From NCBI GenBank assembly GCA_031258035.1, contig JAIRNL010000146.1:1-7476 (forward strand): 7,476 bases of DNA, written 5' to 3'. This document shows positions 1-6,268 of the stretch, one piece after another. The translations under genes and the position numbers were made by a program. Origin of the DNA: Azoarcus sp. (GTDB lineage Bacteria; Pseudomonadota; Gammaproteobacteria; Burkholderiales; Rhodocyclaceae). The notes beneath the pieces are model-generated. The model ran no database searches and was not told the DNA's origin. It saw nothing but the letters and a program-made list of their open reading frames with translations. Every line of letters begins with the position of its first letter. The stretch's first letter is position 1.

Positions 1-919
1 TCTTGACCCCCTCGACGCGCAGATAGCCGAGCGGCTGCCTGGCTGGCGCGAGGCCGAGTCCCGCCACCTGCCTGACGACGCCGGGGTCGGGATCGGACAG
101 GGCGGCGAAATTCGGAAACTGCTTGTCGCGCACTTCGGGAGGCACCAGGGTCTTGAGCAGTTCCCTCTTGCCGCAGGCCACCGCCAGCAGGGCGGAAAAA
201 TCGCCGGACACCTGCTCGAAACCGATGACCGGAGGCTGCCGCGCAAGCCCGCCATCCGTCACCGTCTGCTGCTGATCCAGGTAATAAACGGCAAGGAGGG
301 AATAACTCTGCCTCAGGCAATTCACGTGATAGAACCCGGCCCGGCGCGCATACGGCGCCTTGAACAATCTGATGTAGGCGAGATAGGGGTAGTCGATGGC
401 CGCCCAGAAGCGCAGGCTGCCGTCGCTTTGTTCCTCCAGGCTCGAAATATCGAGGAGAATCTGCGCATCGTTCCGCTTGTTGTAGACGACCTCACGCCAC
501 GCGGGAACCCGCTCGCACGCCCGCCGCGCTTCGGGCAACCGGCCAATGGCCTCGCCGGTGCGGGGACTCAGGGCGAGCGGCGGCGAGTAGGCCGACGTCC
601 CGCCGGCGTAACGCCTCACCCCCGCGACCTGGGACGCATTTTCCGCGGGGAGGTCGATGTAGATCCAGTCCGCCGCCCCGGTGGCGCAACTCAGTTGGAG
701 ATGCACATCGCCCTTGCCGCCGCCATCCCGCACAGCCAGGGAAAGCCTGTCTCCGTCGCGCAGCAGGCTTTGTTCGAGCACCTTTCCGCCGGCCACGAAC
801 GCCGAAACCGCCCGATCGGTTTGCGCCGGTTCATCCGCCGGTTTCAGTGGAAAAGAAGAAACACAGGCAGACACTGCGATAACCACAGGAAAAACAGACA
901 ACATACGCAGAATGGCCAT
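1..919 (-). CDS. Partial lipoprotein with a surface-adhesin protein E-like domain (3' end outside the window)
   Basis: Reading leftward from the ATG at 919, 306 codons stay open to the window edge, so the C-terminus is missing. The first 19 residues form a short lipoprotein signal peptide with a hydrophobic core and the lipobox VSAC, giving lipidated Cys19. AAAGGAA lies seven bases before the ATG and an in-frame TGA lies just upstream, which fixes the start. Four further cysteines follow (78, 135, 201, 249), compatible with periplasmic or surface disulfides. Residues about 141-250 resemble the surface-adhesin protein E domain: an opening Trp, a hydrophobic Asp strand (LLDISSL), FWAAIDYP, then an NC pair and a closing cysteine. 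That match is by eye and is an inference. Residues 20-140 are not recognised. The gene follows the three-lipoprotein operon on the same strand but after a 335-base gap with its own candidate promoter, so it is probably transcribed separately. Lipoprotein nature is fairly sure; function is unknown. Confidence 0.82.
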   Translation of the reverse strand, partial: MAILRMLSVFPVVIAVSACVSSFPLKPADEPAQTDRAVSAFVAGGKVLEQSLLRDGDRLSLAVRDGGGKGDVHLQLSCATGAADWIYIDLPAENASQVAGVRRYAGGTSAYSPPLALSPRTGEAIGRLPEARRACERVPAWREVVYNKRNDAQILLDISSLEEQSDGSLRFWAAIDYPYLAYIRLFKAPYARRAGFYHVNCLRQSYSLLAVYYLDQQQTVTDGGLARQPPVIGFEQVSGDFSALLAVACGKRELLKTLVPPEVRDKQFPNFAALSDPDPGVVRQVAGLGLAPARQPLGYLRVEGVK

Positions 920-925
920 GACAGA

Positions 926-932
926 TTCCTTT
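926..932 (-). promoter_or_regulatory. Ribosome binding site of the left-edge lipoprotein
   Basis: On the minus strand this reads AAAGGAA, a good Shine-Dalgarno match, with AGGA about seven bases before the ATG at 919. It decides the start codon, together with the in-frame TGA a few codons upstream and the lipobox 19 codons downstream. Confidence 0.65.
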
Positions 933-979
933 ATTTCCGAGAGCGCGCCACTTCATGCTGCAAATATCGAAAGGCCGTC

Positions 980-1007
980 ATTTTAACGCTTCCACCACGC
1001 CTCGCAA
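980..1007 (-). promoter_or_regulatory. Candidate sigma-70 promoter for the left-edge lipoprotein
   Basis: On the minus strand TTGCGA (1002-1007, four of six matches to the -35 consensus) is followed after 16 bases by TAAAAT (980-985, five of six matches to the -10 consensus). Transcription would begin near 973 and leave an untranslated leader of roughly 55 bases before the ATG at 919. It is the best pair I could find in the gap by eye. No score was computed. Confidence 0.4.
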
Positions 1008-1163
1008 TCTCCACGAGCGCGCGAATGTCCATTCTTTCATGCCAGCGTGCCGATCCGCTTTCCGCCATGGCAATCGCCAGTACCGCAACAACGAAATATC
1101 ATTCATCGTCGGACAGGAAAATCATTGCGGCATCCGGATCATTCTTTATTTGAATAGGACAAT

Positions 1164-1201
1164 AGCCCCACGAAATAAAAACGGGCTGATTTCATTCGTG
1201 G
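1164..1201. repeat. Two overlapping, mutually exclusive inverted repeats
   Basis: CCACGAA at 1168-1174 pairs with TTCGTGG at 1195-1201 (7 bp, 20-base loop). AGCCC at 1164-1168 pairs with GGGCT at 1183-1187 (5 bp, 14-base loop). The two share base 1168 and interleave, so only one can form at a time. Neither is followed by a T-run. They may be an operator, a 3' end structure of the operon, or chance in an AT-rich stretch. Confidence 0.3.
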
Positions 1202-1241
1202 AAAAGACGTTTCTTCTGGTGCGGGAGCAACGCCTGGGCCC

Positions 1242-1253
1242 CCGCCGCGGCGG
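1242..1253. repeat. 12-bp GC-only palindrome just after the operon's last stop codon
   Basis: CCGCCGCGGCGG is a perfect palindrome starting two bases past the TGA (1255-1257) of the DUF799 gene on the minus strand. A hairpin from it would have almost no loop and no T-run follows, so a role in transcription termination or mRNA 3' end protection is only a possibility. GC-rich DNA makes such runs common. Confidence 0.25.
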
Positions 1254-1254
1254 C

Positions 1255-1947
1255 TCAATCAGTGCCGAATCCGGGATGGTAGGGGCCATGGAGAAGCCCG
1301 TTCCTGCGACCGCCGGAAAGCAGTTGGTAATTCGCGGCCCTGCCCACGGAATGCGACCTGTCCGACAAGGTGTTGACGATCTGGTTGATGGCCGCGCTCA
1401 CCAGCATGCCGACCAGCCCGCCGCCACTGTTGTTGTTCCGCCCCATGGAAACGTGGACCGTGCCTTGCCAGAGCTTCTCGCCGCTCCGAAGATCGACGAG
1501 TCTGGCAGAAGCAGAGGCTTCCACCACGCTTTCGATCAGGCGGTAACTCGTGCCGAACCGGTCGACCGTGATGTAGAGCGCCGCATCGGCGCCAAAGATT
1601 TCACGCAATCTGTCCAGGGAAATGTTCTGCGCTTCGTCGGCGACGGTCACGCCATTTTGCCGGAAAGTTTCCTCCGAGAGCGTCACCGGAATCACGTAAT
1701 AGCCCGCCTCAGCCAGCGGCACGGTCGCGGTGGCAAGAAAGCTCGCGGACGCCTTTATTTCGGGAGAGCGGTTGACTGGCGGCAATACCAGGATGGAACG
1801 CGGGCGGCTTGCCCGGTAGGCCGTGTAATCGACCGTCTGCCGGGGAGGCGCGGCGCAGGCGGCGAGCAACAGCGAAAACCCCGCCAGGGCCGCGAAACGC
1901 ATGGCCGAAAAAAGCGGGCCGGAAGAAAGGCGCGGGCGCGACATCAT
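1255..1947 (-). CDS. DUF799 / GNA1162-family lipoprotein
   Basis: This 230-residue protein carries a lipoprotein signal with lipobox LAAC and lipidated Cys31. The mature part follows the DUF799 family closely: RPRSILVLPPVNRSPEIKAS (48-67), a PLAEAGYYVIPV strand-helix block (77-88), FGADAALYITV (118-128), VDLRSGEKLWQG (151-162), a glycine-rich hydrophobic helix (about 174-191) and a C-terminal GPYHP motif (221-225). The family includes meningococcal GNA1162, an exposed outer-membrane lipoprotein antigen whose fold has been likened to the N-terminal domain of TolB; its molecular job is unsettled. The gene is last in a three-lipoprotein operon, and its ATG overlaps the upstream TGA by four bases (ATGA). 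I see no clear Shine-Dalgarno, so translational coupling is likely. An internal Met16 at 1902 would give a shorter signal peptide of 15 residues before the Cys and is the alternative start. Family assignment is confident; role in envelope assembly is inferred. Confidence 0.92.
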   Translation of the reverse strand: MMSRPRLSSGPLFSAMRFAALAGFSLLLAACAAPPRQTVDYTAYRASRPRSILVLPPVNRSPEIKASASFLATATVPLAEAGYYVIPVTLSEETFRQNGVTVADEAQNISLDRLREIFGADAALYITVDRFGTSYRLIESVVEASASARLVDLRSGEKLWQGTVHVSMGRNNNSGGGLVGMLVSAAINQIVNTLSDRSHSVGRAANYQLLSGGRRNGLLHGPYHPGFGTD

Positions 1948-2324
1948 CTACTGTATTTACCCAGCAAAAAGTCCATGAAGGCGGCGGCTTCGGGAAAACG
2001 CGCCTTTTCCGTCTCGAAACAGGCGATGGCCTTGTCATCGTGGCCAGTTTCGGCGTAGAGCAGTCCCAGATGCGCATAGAACCCCGGCGGCGCAATCCTG
2101 CCGCTGGTCTTGAGGTACTCCGCGTCGCGTTCCATCGCCACGATCTGCGCTTCCCGGCTCTCGCCCTGCAAATGCGCGTAAACCTGCTCTTCGTAGCTCC
2201 CCCACCGGTACAGCGACTCCGGCGCGCCCGCGCAGCCGGAAAGGAGCGCGGCACAAATCAGCGCCGAAAGCAGGCGGCGGGAGCGGGAGCGGGCAGCGCG
2301 CATTCCCGCCATGACCGTCGTCAT
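1944..2324 (-). CDS. DUF4810-family small lipoprotein
   Basis: The 126-residue product has an arginine-rich n-region, a hydrophobic stretch and the lipobox LSGC, giving lipidated Cys31. The short mature part matches the DUF4810 pattern: LYRWGSYEEQVY (38-49) right after the lipid anchor, then PPGFYAHLGLLYAETGHDDK (79-98), a helix pair resembling one tetratricopeptide-like repeat, and FPEAAAFMDFLLGKY (110-124) at the end. The family has no assigned biochemical function; its genes travel with CsgG-family and DUF799 lipoprotein genes, so a role as a structural partner is inferred. It sits between those two here, its start overlapping the CsgG-family stop (ATGA) and its stop overlapping the DUF799 start in the same way. 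Met5 (2312) and Met8 (2303) are alternative starts; I keep Met1 because of the four-base overlap. No strong Shine-Dalgarno is seen. Confidence 0.88.
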   Translation of the reverse strand: MTTVMAGMRAARSRSRRLLSALICAALLSGCAGAPESLYRWGSYEEQVYAHLQGESREAQIVAMERDAEYLKTSGRIAPPGFYAHLGLLYAETGHDDKAIACFETEKARFPEAAAFMDFLLGKYSR

Positions 2325-2998
2325 TTGCCGACGGGTTGCCAGGCACCGCTGTCGATGGCGGCGGTCAGCCGGTCGACGGCTTCGCGGATAGCCAGATCCA
2401 GCACCTTGCCGTTCAGCGTGGAGTCGTAACCGGAAGTGCCGCCGAAACCGATGACTTCCCGGTTGGAGAGTTCGTATTCCGCCGCGCCCTGCACCGAATG
2501 GACGACTTCCGTGGTGCGTATATCGACGATATTGAGGCTGACCTTGGCATAGGCGACCTGTTTCCTGCCGCGTCCCAGGATGCCGAAAAGCTGATGGTCG
2601 CCCACTTCCTTGCGGCCGAACTCCGTCACATCGCCGGTGACGACGTAGGCGGCCCCTTTCAGCGCCTGTGCTTCCTGGCGGATTTCGGCTTCCTGCCTTG
2701 CTTCCGCCATGTTGTCGCGGTCGAGCACGGTAAAGCGGTTGGTCTGCTGCAAATGGGTCACAAGGATGGTCTTGGCCTGGCTGCCCAGCCGGTCCACGCC
2801 GTCGGAAAACAGACCGCGCATGAAAGTGGAGCGGTTATCGAACTTGCCGACCGCGATGGGCGCCCGCGCGCCCTGATGAGGCGCCGCCGCGCGGGCGGGT
2901 TGTTCGACAGCCAGCGTCCTGTGGCTTTCCGTGGCGCAGCCAGCGAGACACAAAGCCAGGAGCGAAGCCGCGATATGAGGTGCGCAAAAGTATTTCAT
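2321..2998 (-). CDS. CsgG-family lipoprotein, first gene of the three-lipoprotein operon
   Basis: The 225-residue product starts with a lipoprotein signal peptide ending in the lipobox LAGC, with lipidated Cys21. The mature protein has the CsgG-family order: API AVGKFDN strand (46-55), a helix LGSQAKTILVTHLQ (71-84), RFTVLDRDNM (88-97), a charged helix, YVVTGDVTEFG (118-128), VSLNIVDIRTTEV (153-165) and a final amphipathic helix (197-215). E. coli CsgG is the outer-membrane curli secretion pore, but no curli genes are here and CsgG relatives also serve in other envelope assemblies. I chose the Met at 2998 because it gives a standard signal peptide. An in-frame ATG at 3043 has AGGA ten bases upstream and would add 15 residues, including a second hydrophobic stretch. 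Its stop overlaps the DUF4810 start (ATGA), and it is divergent from valS. Family is confident; pore function is inferred. Confidence 0.88.
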   Translation of the reverse strand: MKYFCAPHIAASLLALCLAGCATESHRTLAVEQPARAAAPHQGARAPIAVGKFDNRSTFMRGLFSDGVDRLGSQAKTILVTHLQQTNRFTVLDRDNMAEARQEAEIRQEAQALKGAAYVVTGDVTEFGRKEVGDHQLFGILGRGRKQVAYAKVSLNIVDIRTTEVVHSVQGAAEYELSNREVIGFGGTSGYDSTLNGKVLDLAIREAVDRLTAAIDSGAWQPVGK

Positions 2999-3008
2999 GG
3001 CAGTCAGG

Positions 3009-3035
3009 ATCGACACGAAAAAAATGATTGTCGAT
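3009..3035. repeat. 7-bp inverted repeat in the valS/csgG-like divergent region
   Basis: ATCGACA at 3009-3015 is the exact inverse of TGTCGAT at 3029-3035, with a 13-base AT-rich spacer at 3016-3028. It lies just before the preferred start of the CsgG-family gene, in its leader, or inside its coding region if the upstream ATG at 3043 is used. It could be an operator half-site pair or an mRNA hairpin controlling translation. There is no T-run after it in the direction of either gene. Confidence 0.4.
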
Positions 3036-3065
3036 GATGCCATAGCTGCCGATTCCTGTCACAGA

Positions 3066-3071
3066 TAGAAT
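3066..3071 (+). promoter_or_regulatory. Candidate -10 box for valS
   Basis: TAGAAT matches five of six positions of the -10 consensus, but no good -35 hexamer sits 16-18 bases upstream. If it is used, transcription begins near 3078, which is past the ATG at 3072 and before the ATG at 3105, favouring the latter as the valS start. The opposite strand over the same bases reads TATTCT, a weaker -10 candidate for the divergent operon, so the two promoters might overlap back to back. Confidence 0.3.
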
Positions 3072-3104
3072 ATGGCGTTTTTTATCTCCAGAATTTCTCG
3101 CACC

Positions 3105-5933
3105 ATGGAACTACCCAAGAGCTTCGAGCCGGCGGCGATCGAATCCCGCTGTTACGCCGACTGGGAATCCCGCCACTATTTCGCCGCCGGACTGGATACC
3201 GGGAAATCCGCCGGGCGCGCGTTCTGCATCCTGATGCCGCCGCCCAACGTCACCGGCACGCTGCACATGGGGCATGGCTTCAACCAGACCCTGATGGACG
3301 CGCTCACCCGCTACCACCGCATGAAAGGCGACAACACCTTGTGGCAGCCGGGCACCGACCACGCGGGCATCGCCACGCAGATCGTGGTCGAGCGCCAGCT
3401 GGACGCGCAAGGCATCTCGCGCCACGACCTCGGGCGCGAAAAATTCCTCGAAAAAGTGTGGGACTGGAAAAAATTCTCCGGTGGCGCGATCACCGGTCAG
3501 ATGCGGCGCATGGGCAGCAGCCCGGACTGGACGCGCGAGCGTTTCACGATGGACGAGGGACTGAACCGGATCGTCACCGAAACCTTCGTCCGTCTCTACG
3601 AAGAAGGTCTGATCTATCGCGGCAAGCGGCTGGTCAACTGGGACCCGAAACTCAAGACCGCCGTCTCCGATCTCGAAGTGGAAAGCGAGGAAGAAGATGG
3701 CTTCCTCTGGCACATCCGCTACCCGCTCGCCGACGGCGGCCACCTGACCGTTGCCACCACCCGACCGGAAACCCTGCTCGGCGACACGGCGGTGATGGTA
3801 CACCCCGAGGACGAACGCTACAGGCACCTGATCGGCAAAACGGTGAAACTGCCGCTTGCCGGACGTGACATCCCCGTCATCGCCGACGAATACGTCGACC
3901 GGGCATTCGGCACCGGCGTGGTGAAAGTCACCCCGGCGCACGACTTCAACGACTATGCGGTGGGACTGCGCCACAAGCTGGCTGTGATCCCGATTCTCGA
4001 CCTGGATGCCCGGATCAACGACGAAGCGCCGCAAAAATACCGTGGCATGGATCGCTTCGCGGCCCGCAAGGCCATCGTCGCCGACCTCGACGCCCTGGGC
4101 CTGCTGGAGAAAACCGAGAAGCACAAACTGAAAGTGCCGCGCGGCGACCGCAGCGGCGTGGCGCTGGAACCGATGCTCACCGACCAATGGTTCGTCGCCA
4201 TGTCGAAACCCGCGACCGGCCCCGGTTCGGACGGCCAGTCCATCGCCGAAAAGGCGCTGCGGGCGGTCGCCGACGGTGAAATCCGCTTCTACCCCGAAAA
4301 CTGGGTAAATACCTACAACCAGTGGCTGAACAACATCCAGGACTGGTGCATCTCCCGCCAGCTCTGGTGGGGGCACCGGATTCCGGCCTGGTACGGCGAG
4401 CGCGGCGAAATCTTCGTCGCGCACGACGAAGCCGAAGCCAGGGCAAAAGCCGACGCCGCCGGCTACACTGGCGCGCTCACCCGCGACCCGGACGTACTCG
4501 ACACCTGGTACTCCTCGGCCCTGTGGCCTTTCTCCGCCCTCGACTGGACGCCGGACTACCCGCAAAAATCGAACCCGGCGCTCGACCTCTACCTGCCCTC
4601 CGCCGTACTCGTCACCGGTTTCGACATCATCTTCTTCTGGGTCGCGCGCATGGTGATGATGACCAAACACCTCACCGGCAAGATTCCCTTCCGGCACGTC
4701 TACGTCCACGGCCTCATCCGCGACGCGGAAGGCCAGAAGATGAGCAAATCCAAGGGCAACGTGCTCGACCCCATCGACCTCATCGACGGCATCGGCCTCG
4801 ACGACCTGCTCAGGAAACGCACGACGGGACTGATGAACCCCAAGGACGCCCCCGGCATCGAGAAGCGCACGAAGAAAGAATTCCCGGATGGCATCCCCGC
4901 CTTCGGCGCGGACGCGCTGCGTTTCACCTTCGTCTCGCTCGCCTCGCCGGGCCGCGACATCAAATTCGACCTCAACCGTTGCGAGGGCTACCGCAACTTC
5001 TGCAACAAACTCTGGAACGCTGCCCGCTTCGTGCTGATGAACTGCGAAGGGCGGGATTGCGGCCTCGCGCCAGAACCCGCCGCCGCCGATTACGGCTTTG
5101 CCGAACGCTGGATCATCTCCCGCCTGCAACGCACCGCCGCCGAAGTGGCGACGCAGTTCGACGCCTACCGTTTCGACCTCCTCGCCCGCGCCCTCTACGA
5201 ATTCGTCTGGGACGAATATTGCGACTGGTATCTCGAACTCGCCAAAGTGCGCCTCCAGACAGGCACCGCGGACGAACAGCGCGCCACGCGCCGCACGCTC
5301 CTCGCGGTACTGGAAGCCGTGCTGCGCCTCATCCACCCGCTGATCCCCTTCATCACCGAAGAACTGTGGCAGACGATCGCCCCGCTGGCTGGCCGCAAAG
5401 ACGCGGAAAGCATCATGCTCGCCCGCTACCCCGAGACCGACCCGACGCTGATCGACGAAGCGGCCGAAGCCCGCGTCGCCGCGCTCAAGGCGCTCGCCCA
5501 CGCCTGCCGCAACCTGCGCGGCGAGATGAACATCTCTCCGGCGCAAAAACTCCCCCTCATCGCCGCCGGTCGGGACACGGCGGCGCTACAAGACTTTGCG
5601 CCCTACCTGATGGGACTTGCCCGGCTGTCGGCGGTCGAGATCGTGGAAGACATACCCACCGACGCCCTCGCCCCGGTTGCGGTGGCGGGCGAAACGCGCC
5701 TGATGCTGAAAGTCGAGATCGACATCGAAGCCGAACGCGAGCGCCTGGGCAAGGAGATGACCCGGCTGGGAGCCGAAATCGCCAGGGCGCAAGGCAAGCT
5801 CGGCAACCCCAGCTTTGTCGACCGCGCCCCGGCTGCGGTGGTGGCGCAGGAGCGCGAACGACTGGCGGCCTTCCAGGCGACGCTGGACAAATTGCGTCCG
5901 CAACAGGAAAAACTGCTTGGAGCCGGACAATGA
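3105..5933 (+). CDS. valS: Valyl-tRNA synthetase
   Basis: This 942-residue cytoplasmic enzyme charges tRNA-Val with valine using ATP. All class I landmarks are present: the HIGH-type signature HMGH at 54-57 within PPPNVTGTLHMGH, the threonine-rich TTRPET motif at 218-223 in the CP1 editing domain that clears mischarged threonine, DWCISRQLWWGHRIPAWY near 411-428, and the KMSKS loop at 545-549. The anticodon-binding helical domain follows (roughly 650-800) and the C-terminal tRNA-binding coiled coil spans about 870-942. The length is normal for the family. An in-frame ATG at 3072 would add 11 residues, but MELPKSFEPAAIESR from 3105 looks like the usual family start and a candidate -10 box ends at 3071. 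The gene is divergent from the lipoprotein operon, and its stop overlaps the next start (ATGA), so the downstream genes are probably cotranscribed. No odd insert or broken motif was seen. Confidence 0.98.
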   Translation: MELPKSFEPAAIESRCYADWESRHYFAAGLDTGKSAGRAFCILMPPPNVTGTLHMGHGFNQTLMDALTRYHRMKGDNTLWQPGTDHAGIATQIVVERQLDAQGISRHDLGREKFLEKVWDWKKFSGGAITGQMRRMGSSPDWTRERFTMDEGLNRIVTETFVRLYEEGLIYRGKRLVNWDPKLKTAVSDLEVESEEEDGFLWHIRYPLADGGHLTVATTRPETLLGDTAVMVHPEDERYRHLIGKTVKLPLAGRDIPVIADEYVDRAFGTGVVKVTPAHDFNDYAVGLRHKLAVIPILDLDARINDEAPQKYRGMDRFAARKAIVADLDALGLLEKTEKHKLKVPRGDRSGVALEPMLTDQWFVAMSKPATGPGSDGQSIAEKALRAVADGEIRFYPENWVNTYNQWLNNIQDWCISRQLWWGHRIPAWYGERGEIFVAHDEAEARAKADAAGYTGALTRDPDVLDTWYSSALWPFSALDWTPDYPQKSNPALDLYLPSAVLVTGFDIIFFWVARMVMMTKHLTGKIPFRHVYVHGLIRDAEGQKMSKSKGNVLDPIDLIDGIGLDDLLRKRTTGLMNPKDAPGIEKRTKKEFPDGIPAFGADALRFTFVSLASPGRDIKFDLNRCEGYRNFCNKLWNAARFVLMNCEGRDCGLAPEPAAADYGFAERWIISRLQRTAAEVATQFDAYRFDLLARALYEFVWDEYCDWYLELAKVRLQTGTADEQRATRRTLLAVLEAVLRLIHPLIPFITEELWQTIAPLAGRKDAESIMLARYPETDPTLIDEAAEARVAALKALAHACRNLRGEMNISPAQKLPLIAAGRDTAALQDFAPYLMGLARLSAVEIVEDIPTDALAPVAVAGETRLMLKVEIDIEAERERLGKEMTRLGAEIARAQGKLGNPSFVDRAPAAVVAQERERLAAFQATLDKLRPQQEKLLGAGQ
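5919..5922 (+). promoter_or_regulatory. Ribosome binding site inside the end of valS
   Basis: GGAG lies seven bases before the ATG at 5930, inside the last codons of valS. It supports the start of the chorismate mutase gene at the ATGA overlap and suggests independent initiation in addition to coupling with valS. Confidence 0.55.
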
Positions 5934-6268
5934 GTACCGATACGGATCGCGCTGCCGGCTGCGTATCGCACTGCCGCGACATGGCCGAAGTGCGTCGTGG
6001 CGTCGATGCGCTCGACGACGCCATCGTGCCCCTGCTGGCTCGGCGAGCCGGTTTCATGACACAGGCCGCGCGCATCAAGCACGACGAGACGCTGGTGCGC
6101 GATGAAGCGCGCATCGCGGCAATCGTGGCGCGCGTGCGACGCATCGCCGAACGCCAGGGCGGCAACCCCGACCTCATCGAACGCCTCTACCGCGCCATGA
6201 TGGAAATCTACATCGACCACGAATACCAGGAACTTGCGCGCCTGCGCCTGACGACACCCACACCATGA
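5930..6268 (+). CDS. AroQ-fold chorismate mutase, PchB-like small form
   Basis: The 112-residue protein is a single AroQ-type chorismate mutase domain, predicted to convert chorismate to prephenate in phenylalanine and tyrosine synthesis, or possibly to act as an isochorismate-pyruvate lyase as PchB does. By eye-alignment to the E. coli P-protein mutase domain, active-site residues Arg11, Arg28 and Lys39 correspond to Arg22, Arg39 and Lys50, and the Arg47-Asp48-x-x-Arg51 block to Arg57, Asp58 and Arg61. The position of Gln88 (Gln90 in PchB) is Glu98 in YIDHEYQEL. There is no prephenate dehydratase or DAHP synthase fusion and no signal peptide, so it is a free-standing cytoplasmic enzyme. Its ATG overlaps the valS stop (ATGA) and its stop overlaps the next gene in the same way. 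No other aromatic, salicylate or siderophore gene is in the window. Fold is confident; substrate is not. Confidence 0.88.
   Translation: MSTDTDRAAGCVSHCRDMAEVRRGVDALDDAIVPLLARRAGFMTQAARIKHDETLVRDEARIAAIVARVRRIAERQGGNPDLIERLYRAMMEIYIDHEYQELARLRLTTPTP

Larger units (their letters stand above)
920..1254. other. Intergenic region between the lipoprotein operon and the left-edge lipoprotein gene
   Basis: No convincing gene lies in these 335 bases; open frames that cross it are extensions of shadows of the flanking minus-strand genes. The stretch at about 1085-1200 is clearly richer in A and T than its surroundings. It contains the candidate promoter at 980-1007, overlapping inverted repeats at 1164-1201, and a GC-only 12-base perfect palindrome at 1242-1253 that begins two bases past the stop codon of the DUF799 gene. 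No hairpin followed by a T-run, and so no classical intrinsic terminator, was seen on the minus strand. Confidence 0.7.

Noticed and set aside
326..1153. Plus-strand open frame of 275 codons over the left-edge lipoprotein
   Set aside because: It is antisense to a minus-strand frame that has a Shine-Dalgarno, a lipobox and a plausible domain, and its own sequence is a low-complexity Arg-rich shadow.
1168..1201. Intrinsic terminator for the lipoprotein operon
   Set aside because: The stem has 7 bp with a 20-base loop, and no run of T follows on the minus strand.
955..2058. Long plus-strand open frame (367 codons) across the intergenic region and the DUF799 gene
   Set aside because: Most of it is antisense to the DUF799 gene, which has a clear lipobox and family motifs. 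The product shows no domain, and the part over 955-1254 has no convincing ribosome binding site or codon pattern.
1255..2998. Curli secretion operon
   Set aside because: Only a CsgG-family protein is present. The partner genes are DUF4810 and DUF799, not curli genes, and no curli subunit repeat is seen.
2336..3037. Plus-strand open frame of 233 codons opposite the CsgG-family gene
   Set aside because: The minus strand encodes a lipoprotein with clear family motifs and fits an operon with ATGA overlaps; the plus frame has no recognisable feature.
3111..5546. Long open frame on the minus strand (811 codons) opposite valS
   Set aside because: It mirrors valS, whose motifs are complete. GC-rich codon use routinely leaves a long open antisense frame; the translation shows no recognisable domain and is dominated by repetitive Val, Gly, Arg and Glu.
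4322..5929. Open plus-strand frame inside valS that continues into the chorismate mutase gene
   Set aside because: The part before 5930 is an arginine- and proline-rich shadow of valS in another frame. Only the segment from the ATG at 5930 has family similarity and a ribosome binding site.
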